DNA from: Verrucomicrobiota bacterium
GTDB lineage: Bacteria; Verrucomicrobiota; Verrucomicrobiia; Opitutales; Opitutaceae
Assembly (NCBI GenBank): GCA_023446865.1
Contig: JAEXPL010000262.1
Coordinates: 1 to 6,475 of the forward strand
Length of the DNA: 6,475 bases
Reading direction: 5' to 3'
This document shows positions 1-6,475 of the stretch, one piece after another. Position 1 is the stretch's first letter; every line of letters starts with the position of its first letter. Under the pieces are notes generated by a model. That model searched no databases. It was not told the DNA's origin and worked only from the letters and a program-made list of their open reading frames with translations. The translations under genes and the position numbers were made by a program.

Positions 1-3000
1 GCCGACGATGCGCTTGGCGTTGGCCAGCCCGATGCCGGCCCCTTCGAAGTCGCGGGAGTGGTGGAGGCGCTGGAAGACGCCGAAGAGTTTGTCGGCGTAC
101 TTCGGATCGAAGCCCACGCCGTTGTCGCGCACGAAGACGATGTGCTCGTCGGGGCGCTCGGCGGTGGCGGTGCCGATCTCGATGCGGGCGGGGTGGCGGT
201 GGCGGGTGAACTTCAGCGCGTTGGCGATGAGGTCGGAGAACACCTGGCGGAGCAGGGTCGGGTCGCCGTGCAGGTCGGGCAGCGGGTCGATCGCCCATTC
301 GACGGTGCGTTTGCCGAGGGTGGGCGCGAAGTCGGCGCGGACCTGCTCGACGAGCGCGCGGGTGGCGATGCGGCGGGCCTGAAGCGGGGCGTGGTTGAGG
401 CGGGAGAAGGCGAGCAGTGAGTCGATGAGATGGCGCAGGCGCAGGGCCTCGGCGGAGATGATGGCGGTGAAGCGTTCGCACTCGGGGTCGGCGGGGGCGG
501 GGAGGCGCTTGCGCAGGAGGTCGGCGAAGCCGGAGATGTTGCGCAGCGGGGCGCGCAGGTCGTGGGAGATCGAGTACGAGAAGGCTTCGAGCTCGCGGTT
601 GCTCAGGGTGAGCTCGGCGGTGCGCTCCTGGACGCGCTGCTCAAGCTCCTCGCTGAGACGGCGGTAGCGGTGCTCGCTCACGCGCAGTTCGACGGTGCGG
701 TCGGCGACGAGGCGGGAGAGGTGCGCCTTCTCGCGCCGGGCGAGCTGGGTCCAGAGGGCGGCGGAACCGATGACGAGGGCGAGGATGCCGAGGGTGTAGC
801 ACAGATAGGCCAAGGGCGAGCGGAACCACGGGGGGCGGATGGTGAACGCCAGTTCGGCGGCGGAGCCGGGGGTGTCGCCGGCGCGGGGACGCACGTGGAG
901 CACGTAGCGGCCTTCCTTCAGGTGGTTGAACGAGGCGATGCCGGCGGGTCCGGTGTCGGTCCAGGCGTGGTCGGCGCCTTCGAGCATGACTTCGAACGTC
1001 ACCGGCTGGCGCAAGTCGTGGCCGGGCGCGAGGAAATGCACGACCAGCGAGTTCTCGGCGTAGCTGAGCACGGGTAGCGGGGGCTGGGTGGCGACCCAGT
1101 TGCGGTTGCTGGCGGGGAGCTGCACATGGCTGATCATGGCCCGCAGCGGTGGCCGGGGCGCGCGGGGCATCGTGGGATCGAAACGCAGGAGGCGTTGGCG
1201 TTGGTGCATCCAGACGACGCCCTGGTCCTCGGTGACGAAGGCGATGGGGCGCAGGCTGGACGGGAGCTGCTCGGCCGTGGCGGGCGGCACGGGGTGCGTC
1301 GGATCGAGCACGCAGAGCTGCTGGCTGGTCGTCACCCAGAGGCGGCCGAGGGCATCGCGGGCCGGGCGGCCGGTGATGCCGGGCGGAGCCTGGAGGGCGC
1401 CGAGGAACACCGGGTCGGGCACGATGCGGTCGGTGTCCGGATCGTAGCGCAGGATCGAGCCGGAGACGTTGAAGCGCACCTTGCCGTCGACCTGGAACGC
1501 CTGCACCCAGCCGTCGAGGAAGCCGTCGGCACGGGTGAGGAGGCGCACGGCGGGCAGGCCGTCGGTGCCGACGGTGATGCGGGCGCAGCGGCTCGCGCCG
1601 AGTTCGGCCCAGATGGCGCCCTCGCCGGCGATGAGCCGGCTGTAGGAGCTGCCGAGTCCGGACACGGGCCGCAGTTGCAGCCGGGGGCCGGCGGGGCCGG
1701 GTTCGAGCCAGCCGACGGTGTCGTGCGCAACCAGGAGCCACCGGCCGGGGTGGCCGGGGTCGGCGCAGAGGTTGGCGTTGCGCAGGCCGGGGTCGGCGAG
1801 GCGCCACGTGTTATCGGCACGCCAAAACAGCCCGGAGTTGGTGGCGCAGACGAGCAGGTCGCCGACGGAGTGCACCGCGCTGGCGAAGGGTTCGGGCGAG
1901 TCCACCGTGAAGCCGACGAGCCGGCGGTCGGCGTCGTAGGTGCCGCGGTGCGCCTTGCCGCCGGCGAGCAGCCAGAGCTCGCCCTGGTGGCGGGTGAGCT
2001 GGGCGTAGGTGAGTCCGGTGGAGATGAGCGATTCGAAATGCGACAGTGGTGCCGGAAACTCGACCCGGACGATGCCCTCGTTGAGTAGGGCCCAGATCAT
2101 GCCGCCCGGGGTGCGGAGGAGCCGGCGGGCACGGGCCAGCCGGTGGTCGACGGCGCGGTCGAGCATCTGCACCACGCGGCCCTGGAGATCGAAGAACACC
2201 AGGCCGATGTTATCCAAGGCGGCACAATACAGGCCGCCGTCGGTCGCGCAGAGGTCGGTGATGCGGTGGCGACCGGCGAGGACCCCGGAGGTGGTGATCG
2301 GCTGGAGGGTTCGGCCGTCGAAACGGCAGACGCCCAGGCTGTAGGTGCCGACGAGCGCGGCGCCGTCGGGCAGCGGGGTGGCGCAGACGATGGTGCGGCC
2401 GATCTTGCGGTCGAGCGGGGTGTCGAGCGGTGCGAGCTGCCGATCGGCGATGGAGTATGTGGTGCCGCTGGAGGGATCGGAGACGAAGATGCGGCCGTTG
2501 GCCGAGAGGACGCGTTCGAGGTCGCTGAGGTAGCCGAGCACGGTGGCCGGGCGCCTGGGGCGCCAAGCGACGAGGGCGCCGGTGCCGGCGGTCCAATACC
2601 ATTGGTCGCCGACCTCGGTGACGCGCGTCATCGTGCGACCCGCGAGGGCGGGGTCGTCGCCGGGCAGGGTTGCCACCTGGGCGTAGCCCCAGCGGGCGTC
2701 GGCGCCGAAGGCGATGCGCGCAAATCCGCCGGGCACGCCGGCGTAGAGGGCGCCGTCGGTGTCGACGGCGACGGTCTCGAGATCGATGGCGTGGGTGTCG
2801 GGGCGGCGCTGGAACGTCTCCCAGCGGGCGCCATCGCCGATCGCCAGTTCCGCTCCGGCGACGATGACCATGCGGCCGTCGGGCAGGAGGTGGATGTCGG
2901 TGGGTGGGTTGGCGAGGCCGATGGTATCGGGGCCGAGGACGACGAAGGTGGGTGCGCCCGCCTCGATCACACCGGCGGGGGCGGCGGGGAGGGCGAAGGG

Positions 3001-3111
3001 CTGGGCCGGCGCGGAGGCAGCGCCCAGCAGGCAGGTGGCCGCGGCAAGGATCCTGGCGAGGGAGGCGATGCGCGGCCGGTGCTGGACTATGGTGGGGGCG
3101 CGGGGGCTCAT
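1..3111 (-). CDS. Paralogous propeller sensor histidine kinase (gene B, C-terminus beyond window edge, 1037 codons seen)
   Basis: A second sensor kinase with the same architecture as its upstream neighbour. Reading complementary triplets from 3111 down to 1 gives an unbroken frame; the stop lies outside the window. Signal peptide: positive n-region, hydrophobic stretch about 18-33, likely cleavage after APA (A36, then QPF). The propeller sensor spans about 55-665 (blade-like GALYAGVPGG, GMIWALLNEG, GELWLLAGG, GRLWVTTSQQ). The Y_Y_Y domain (about 684-754, NSLVVHFLAPG) is followed by one TM helix (about 768-787) and a coiled coil (788-840) that is 21 residues shorter than in the neighbour. HisKA has SHDLRAPLR with H850. 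HATPase_c has NAL with N964, G1 DNGVGF (D996) and G2 GAGIGL (1024-1029). About 38 residues, including the G3 region, should lie beyond the left edge. Two differences stand out: Asp960 replaces the first Asn of the N-box (DLIANA against NLLSNA), and the sensor has eight cysteines against two in the paralog. The ATG at 3111 overlaps the upstream stop and has no clear Shine-Dalgarno, so coupled translation is likely. The substrate is unknown. Confidence 0.94.
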   Translation of the reverse strand, partial: MSPRAPTIVQHRPRIASLARILAAATCLLGAASAPAQPFALPAAPAGVIEAGAPTFVVLGPDTIGLANPPTDIHLLPDGRMVIVAGAELAIGDGARWETFQRRPDTHAIDLETVAVDTDGALYAGVPGGFARIAFGADARWGYAQVATLPGDDPALAGRTMTRVTEVGDQWYWTAGTGALVAWRPRRPATVLGYLSDLERVLSANGRIFVSDPSSGTTYSIADRQLAPLDTPLDRKIGRTIVCATPLPDGAALVGTYSLGVCRFDGRTLQPITTSGVLAGRHRITDLCATDGGLYCAALDNIGLVFFDLQGRVVQMLDRAVDHRLARARRLLRTPGGMIWALLNEGIVRVEFPAPLSHFESLISTGLTYAQLTRHQGELWLLAGGKAHRGTYDADRRLVGFTVDSPEPFASAVHSVGDLLVCATNSGLFWRADNTWRLADPGLRNANLCADPGHPGRWLLVAHDTVGWLEPGPAGPRLQLRPVSGLGSSYSRLIAGEGAIWAELGASRCARITVGTDGLPAVRLLTRADGFLDGWVQAFQVDGKVRFNVSGSILRYDPDTDRIVPDPVFLGALQAPPGITGRPARDALGRLWVTTSQQLCVLDPTHPVPPATAEQLPSSLRPIAFVTEDQGVVWMHQRQRLLRFDPTMPRAPRPPLRAMISHVQLPASNRNWVATQPPLPVLSYAENSLVVHFLAPGHDLRQPVTFEVMLEGADHAWTDTGPAGIASFNHLKEGRYVLHVRPRAGDTPGSAAELAFTIRPPWFRSPLAYLCYTLGILALVIGSAALWTQLARREKAHLSRLVADRTVELRVSEHRYRRLSEELEQRVQERTAELTLSNRELEAFSYSISHDLRAPLRNISGFADLLRKRLPAPADPECERFTAIISAEALRLRHLIDSLLAFSRLNHAPLQARRIATRALVEQVRADFAPTLGKRTVEWAIDPLPDLHGDPTLLRQVFSDLIANALKFTRHRHPARIEIGTATAERPDEHIVFVRDNGVGFDPKYADKLFGVFQRLHHSRDFEGAGIGLANAKRIVG
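44..156. repeat. Near-identical kinase-core tract shared with 3268-3380
   Basis: Bases 44-156 (gene B) and 3268-3380 (gene A) align without gaps with 5 mismatches in 113 positions by eye, all at third codon positions. The tract encodes the ATP-binding G1 box through the segment before the G2 box (DNGVGF to HHSRDFE). A second tract, about 518-569 of gene B, matches the HisKA region of gene A (FADLL to SHDLR) with one mismatch. The sensor halves are far more diverged. This marks the pair as a tandem duplication. Confidence 0.8.
3108..3111 (-). promoter_or_regulatory. ATGA stop/start overlap between the two kinase genes
   Basis: On the minus strand the ATG of the downstream kinase (3111-3109) overlaps the TGA of the upstream kinase (3110-3108). 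The preceding bases are C-rich (CCCCCGCCGGCCAC) with no purine-rich Shine-Dalgarno, so de novo initiation looks weak. Termination-reinitiation by the same ribosomes is the usual reading of such an arrangement. It implies a single transcript and a linked dose of both sensors. The overlap is seen directly; the coupling is inferred. Confidence 0.85.
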
Positions 3112-6100
3112 GTGGCCGGCGGGGGTGGTGGTGCGGCGGACGTAGTTCGAGACGCCGGCAGGGTGAAGAAGAAGGTTGCGCCGGCGCCGGGGCGGCTTTC
3201 GGCCCAGATGCGGCCGCCGTGCCGGAGGATGATGCGGCGCACGTTGGCCAGGCCGATGCCGGTGCCCTCGAAGTCGCGGGAGTGGTGGAGGCGTTGGAAG
3301 ACGCCGAAGAGCTTGTCGGCGTACTTGGGATCGAAGCCCACGCCGTTGTCGCGCACGAAGACGACGTGCTCCTCGGGGCGGTCGGAGGGGGCGGTGCCGA
3401 TCTCGATGAGGGCGGGGTGGCGGTCGCGGGTGAACTTGAGGGCGTTGCTGAGGAGGTTGACGAGGACCTGGCGCAGCAGGGTCGGATCGGCCTGCACGGT
3501 GGGCAGCGGGTTGATCCGCAACGAGAGGTCGCGGTGGACCAGCTCCGAGGAGAATTCGCGGCGGGCCTCCTCGACGAGGCCGGGGAGATCGACGGGGCGC
3601 AGGTCGAGGTCGGAGCGGCCGAGGCGGGAAAAGACGAGCAGGGCGTCGATGAGCCGGCCGAGGCGGACGGCTTCCGTGGAGATGATGCCGAGGAAGCGCA
3701 TGCTCTCGGCGTCGGAGCGGCCGAGCAGGCGTTTGCTCAGCAGGTCGGCGAAGCCGGAGATGTTGCGCAGGGGGGCGCGCAGGTCGTGGGAGACGGAGTA
3801 GGAGAACGACTCGAGTTCGCGATTGCTCACGGTGAGCGCGGCGGTGCGTTCCTGCACGCGTTGCTCGAGCTGCTCGTTGAGCCGGCGGTAGCGTTCCTCG
3901 CTGAGGAGCAGTGCGGTGGCCTTGTCGAGCGTGGCGTGGACTTGCTCGTTGAGCCGGCGGTTGGTTTCGTGGAGTTCGGTGGTGCGGCGGGCGACGAGCA
4001 GCTCGAGGCGCACCTTTTCCCGCCGCTCGAGGAACGAGGACCACCAGACGAGGGCGAGGATGGCGCCAACGGCGGTCACGCCGTAGCAAGCGTAGGCGAG
4101 CGGCGTGCGAAACCAGGGCGGCGCGATGCGGAAGGCGAGGGTGGTCTCGCGGCCGACGGTGGTGACAGTGCGCGGTCGCACGTGGAGGGTGTAGCTGCCT
4201 TCCTTGAGCCGGTTGAAGACGGCCGAGCCGGTGCTGCCGGTGGAGACCCAATCCTGGTCGGATCCTTCCAGGCGGACCTCGAAGGTGACCGGCTGACCGA
4301 AGGGGGTGCCCGGAGCGAGATAATAGACCACCAGCGAATTGTCGGCGTAGCGCAGCGGCGGCAGGGCCGTGCCGACACCGATCAGATGCTGGTCGCTGCC
4401 CGGCAGGTGCACTCGCGTGACGATGGCCCGCAACGGCGGTTGCGCCGGCTCGGCGATGGCGGGGTCGTAACGCATGAGGTGGCGGGTGTCGTGCAGCCAG
4501 ACCACGCCGCCCGTCTCCATGGTGAAGAGCGTGGGCAGGACGCGGGTGGCGAGGACTTCGCTCGCGGTCGGGCCGGCGGGGTTGTCTGCGAAAATCCGGA
4601 TGGCGTCGTTGGCGGTGAACCAGAGGCGGCCACCGGCGTCGCGGGCGGGGCGGCCGATGAGGCCGTCCATGTCGGGGTAACGCTGGAGCAACGGGGCATC
4701 CTCGACCAGATACCGGCGGCCCTCGTCGTAGCGGAAAAGGCGGTTGGCGACATTGAAGCGGGCCGTGCCGTCGAGGATGAAGAGGTTGACCCAGCCGTCG
4801 GCCACGCCGTTGGCGGCAGCGAGGATTTCCAAGGTTGGCGGGTCCCGGTCGATCCGGACGCGGCCGATGCGTCGGGTGCCGAGTTCGAGCCAGACGGTGC
4901 CGGCGGCATCCTGGGCGGCGCCGTAGACGGATTGCAGCGCCGGCTGCGGGTGGCGCTCGGCGCGGAGCGTGTCGCCCTCGGCGACGAGCCAGCCGAGGCT
5001 GCCACGGGCGACATAAAACCAGCGGCGGTCGTTCACGGAGGGGATGTCGAGGCGGGCGTAGGGCAGGTCGGCGACAGCCAGTTCCCAGTGGGTGTCGCGG
5101 CGGCGGTAGAGACCGGTCTCGTTGGTGGCGTAGAGCGTGCCGGCGAGGACGCAGAGCGTGTGCACGAACGCTCCCGGGGGCGAATCGTCGACGAAGCGCA
5201 GGAGGCGGCCCTCGGCGTTGTAAAGGCCGCGTTGGGCGCGCCCGTCGGCGACGAGCCAGAGGCGGCCGTCGTGGCGGATGGGTTGCGCGAAGGCGAGGCC
5301 GGTGGCGACGAGCGGCTCGAAGTTGGAGAGGCGGGCGGGAAAACGGATGCGGGCGACGCCGTCGTTGAGCAGCGCCCAGAGCGTGCCGGAGTCGTAGAAG
5401 AGGCGCTGCACGCGGCTGAGGCGGTGGTCGAGGGTGCGGTCGAGCGACTGCACGATGCGGCCGGTGTGGTCGAAGAAGACGATGCCGGTGTTGTCGAGGG
5501 CGGCGGCGAGGTAGCCGCCGTCGGTGGCGCACACGTCGTTGACGCGCAGGTCGGGGGCGAGGCCCGGCACGGGGAAGGGCGCGAAACGGGCGCCGTCGAA
5601 GATCTTGAAACCCTCGGCGTTGGTGCCGACCAGCAGGTGGCCGGGGTCCAATGGCGTGCTGGAGGTGATCGTGGCGTTGGCGGTGGTGTGCTCCGCCGCG
5701 ATCACGGGGTGGGCGGTGCCGTTGGCGAGGCGCAGGAGGGAGCCGTCGGAGCGGCTGCTCGCAAAGACCTCCTGGCCGAGGGTGAACACGCGCTCGATGG
5801 AGTTGCCGCCGCCGATGATGCGCGCCGACTCGCCCGGGCGCCACGCGACCACGGAGCCGCTGCCCGAGTGCCAGAACCAGCCGGTCTCGGTGGTTGCGAC
5901 GTTGGTAAGGCTGGGGCGGAGGACCGCCGCCTCGCCGGCGGGCAGGCTGGCGACCTTGGTGAAACGCCAGCGGCCGTCGGTGCCGAAATCGACCCGGCCG
6001 ATCCCGCCTTGGACGCCCGCGTAGAGTTCGCCGGTGGGCGCGACCGCCATCGCGAGGTTGTTGTCGCGACGGTCGATCGCGGCCTGGCGGAAAACCTCCC

Positions 6101-6401
6101 AGCGAACGCCATCACCGATCGCGATCTCGTTGCGGGCGACGACGAGCACCCGGCCGTCGGGGAGTTGGCGCAGGTCGGTGGGCGGGGCGCCCAGACCCAT
6201 CGACTCCGGGCCGAGCACGACGAAGGCCGGGATGCCCGCTTCCGTGAGGCCGGGCGGGGCGGCGTCGAACGGGTGGGTCTGCGCGGGCAGCAGCCCGCCT
6301 CCGCCGCAGCAGGCGAGACACAGGACTGGCAGCAGCCGGGCAAGGAAACCCCGCCGGCCGCCGGGGAGGCCGGGTTGCGCGCTGGATCGGCGATGACTCA
6401 C
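3108..6401 (-). CDS. Large membrane sensor histidine kinase with periplasmic beta-propeller sensor (gene A, complete, 1097 aa)
   Basis: Two-component sensor kinase, expected to autophosphorylate on His after a periplasmic signal and pass the phosphate to an unidentified regulator. Visible from the N-terminus: a basic start and hydrophobic stretch (about 19-38) with a likely signal peptidase I site after LPA (A40). From about 60 to 665 there are repeated blade-like segments of the form G-x-(L/V)-(W/Y)...G...D (for example GTLWALLNDG, GRLWLVADG, GVVWLHDTR), as in Reg_prop two-component propellers; I count about 14, compatible with two seven-bladed propellers. A Y_Y_Y domain (about 685-755, NSLVVYYLAPG) precedes one TM helix (about 769-789), then a charged coiled coil (791-862). 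HisKA carries SHDLRAPLR with H872. HATPase_c has an N-box with N986, G1 DNGVGF (D1018) and G2 GTGIGL (1046-1051). The protein ends after HATPase_c in a Pro-rich tail, with no receiver or AraC-type domain. The start is GTG at 6401; an in-frame TAA at 6413-6411 excludes longer starts, and this start keeps the signal peptide. It lies immediately upstream of its paralog. The family call is secure; the ligand and pathway are unknown. Confidence 0.96.
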   Translation of the reverse strand: MSHRRSSAQPGLPGGRRGFLARLLPVLCLACCGGGGLLPAQTHPFDAAPPGLTEAGIPAFVVLGPESMGLGAPPTDLRQLPDGRVLVVARNEIAIGDGVRWEVFRQAAIDRRDNNLAMAVAPTGELYAGVQGGIGRVDFGTDGRWRFTKVASLPAGEAAVLRPSLTNVATTETGWFWHSGSGSVVAWRPGESARIIGGGNSIERVFTLGQEVFASSRSDGSLLRLANGTAHPVIAAEHTTANATITSSTPLDPGHLLVGTNAEGFKIFDGARFAPFPVPGLAPDLRVNDVCATDGGYLAAALDNTGIVFFDHTGRIVQSLDRTLDHRLSRVQRLFYDSGTLWALLNDGVARIRFPARLSNFEPLVATGLAFAQPIRHDGRLWLVADGRAQRGLYNAEGRLLRFVDDSPPGAFVHTLCVLAGTLYATNETGLYRRRDTHWELAVADLPYARLDIPSVNDRRWFYVARGSLGWLVAEGDTLRAERHPQPALQSVYGAAQDAAGTVWLELGTRRIGRVRIDRDPPTLEILAAANGVADGWVNLFILDGTARFNVANRLFRYDEGRRYLVEDAPLLQRYPDMDGLIGRPARDAGGRLWFTANDAIRIFADNPAGPTASEVLATRVLPTLFTMETGGVVWLHDTRHLMRYDPAIAEPAQPPLRAIVTRVHLPGSDQHLIGVGTALPPLRYADNSLVVYYLAPGTPFGQPVTFEVRLEGSDQDWVSTGSTGSAVFNRLKEGSYTLHVRPRTVTTVGRETTLAFRIAPPWFRTPLAYACYGVTAVGAILALVWWSSFLERREKVRLELLVARRTTELHETNRRLNEQVHATLDKATALLLSEERYRRLNEQLEQRVQERTAALTVSNRELESFSYSVSHDLRAPLRNISGFADLLSKRLLGRSDAESMRFLGIISTEAVRLGRLIDALLVFSRLGRSDLDLRPVDLPGLVEEARREFSSELVHRDLSLRINPLPTVQADPTLLRQVLVNLLSNALKFTRDRHPALIEIGTAPSDRPEEHVVFVRDNGVGFDPKYADKLFGVFQRLHHSRDFEGTGIGLANVRRIILRHGGRIWAESRPGAGATFFFTLPASRTTSAAPPPPPAT
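3871..3961. repeat. 19-bp exact direct repeat inside the coiled-coil linker of gene A
   Basis: The 19-mer tgctcgttgagccggcggt occurs at 3871-3889 and again at 3943-3961, offset by 72 bp (24 codons, so in frame). Both copies encode the residues RRLNEQ in the helix between the TM segment and HisKA. The single corresponding site in the paralog reads RRLSEE. This is consistent with the linker of gene A having grown by partial internal duplication, although the bases between the copies have diverged. Confidence 0.7.
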
Positions 6402-6429
6402 TGCGCCTGCTTATCGGTTGAAGAGCAGG
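6402..6429 (-). promoter_or_regulatory. Weak ribosome binding site inside a possible small hairpin before the GTG start
   Basis: On the minus strand, AGCAGG (6411-6406) sits 4 nt before the GTG start and is the only Shine-Dalgarno-like element. It is complementary to CCTGCT at 6429-6424, giving a possible 6-bp stem with a 12-nt loop that would hide it. With a non-ATG start this suggests modest, possibly structure-limited translation. A six-base stem can arise by chance in such GC-rich DNA, so the regulatory role is only a suggestion. Confidence 0.3.
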
Positions 6430-6475
6430 AGGCTTGAGGCGGGGAAGCCGGGCCGGGCGGGCGACGAAACGAAAC
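6402..6475. other. Short non-coding leader upstream of the kinase pair
   Basis: This 74-base stretch holds no convincing gene on either strand. An in-frame TAA at 6413-6411 separates it from the kinase start. I see no credible -35/-10 pair; GATAAG near 6415-6410 is the only A/T-rich hexamer and lies too close to the start codon to be a convincing -10. The outer end has a short CGAAA tandem (6465-6475). The true promoter may lie beyond the right edge, or the pair may continue an operon from further upstream. Confidence 0.5.

Noticed and set aside
641..1807. Minus-strand frame of 388 codons, Arg/Pro rich
   Set aside because: It overlaps gene B in another frame and has the Arg/Pro-rich composition typical of an out-of-frame reading of GC-rich DNA. 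The correct frame gives the propeller, Y_Y_Y and kinase motifs.
430..2088. Other long plus-strand frames antisense to gene B (430-1077 and 1126-2088)
   Set aside because: They are codon-register antisense frames of gene B, interrupted only where gene B uses a CTA or TCA codon. There is no recognisable protein.
1..3111. Gene B as a decayed pseudogene copy
   Set aside because: Every triplet from 3111 to 1 was read and no stop or frameshift was found. The His, Asn, Asp and Gly catalytic motifs are present. It merely runs off the window edge.
2143..3801. Plus-strand open frame of 552 codons crossing the gene A/gene B junction
   Set aside because: It runs antisense through both kinases, has low-complexity composition and changes character at the junction. 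This is what a high-GC shadow frame would do.
6343..6401. Gene A as a lipoprotein (cysteines in the signal region, LCLACC)
   Set aside because: The residues before the cysteines do not fit a standard lipobox, and a conserved PAQ signal peptidase I-like site is shared with the paralog.
6427..6432. AGGAGG on the plus strand as a ribosome binding site for a divergent gene
   Set aside because: No start codon lies at a usable distance. The only TTG follows after 1 nt and is quickly closed by TGA in the overlapping frames.
2904..6437. Plus-strand open frame of 1177 codons antisense to gene A
   Set aside because: It is in codon register with gene A, so it stays open simply because gene A avoids TTA, CTA and TCA codons, as expected at this GC. 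Its translation is low-complexity (Gly, Ala, Glu, Asp, Val rich), with no domains, and gene A explains the same bases with full kinase motifs.

Overview
The window is high-GC bacterial DNA (about 70% GC by eye) that is almost entirely coding, all on the minus strand. It holds two adjacent, paralogous, very large membrane sensor histidine kinases. Each has a signal peptide, a periplasmic WD-like/Reg_prop-type beta-propeller sensor, a Y_Y_Y domain, one transmembrane helix, a coiled-coil linker, HisKA and HATPase_c. Kinases of this layout are frequent in Bacteroidota and Verrucomicrobiota. The very high GC and the HPK4-like kinase core make an Opitutaceae-type verrucomicrobion my best guess, but this is inference from style and not a proven assignment.

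Layout, in transcription order from right to left. Positions 6475-6402 are a short leader with no gene. Gene A runs from a GTG at 6401 to a TGA at 3108 (1097 aa, complete). Gene B starts with an ATG at 3111 that overlaps the stop of gene A in the 4-nt string ATGA. It stays open to the left edge (1037 codons seen). Its last ~38 residues, by comparison with gene A, lie outside the window. I read gene B triplet by triplet from 3111 to 1 and found no stop and no frameshift. It is a real gene cut by the window edge, not a pseudogene.

The overlap, the shared domain order and the near-identical kinase cores point to a tandem duplication whose copies are co-transcribed and probably translationally coupled. 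The sensors have diverged to roughly half identity in the N-terminal stretch I aligned by eye. The catalytic core is almost unchanged. No receiver domain, DNA-binding regulator or metabolic target gene is visible, so the ligand, the output and the partner regulator cannot be named from this window.

I see no RNA gene, mobile element, CRISPR array or origin. The most unusual features are a 21-residue (three-heptad) length difference in the signalling coiled coil of the two paralogs, a run of five prolines at the coupled stop/start, an Asp in the N-box of gene B, and a marked cysteine enrichment in the sensor of gene B.
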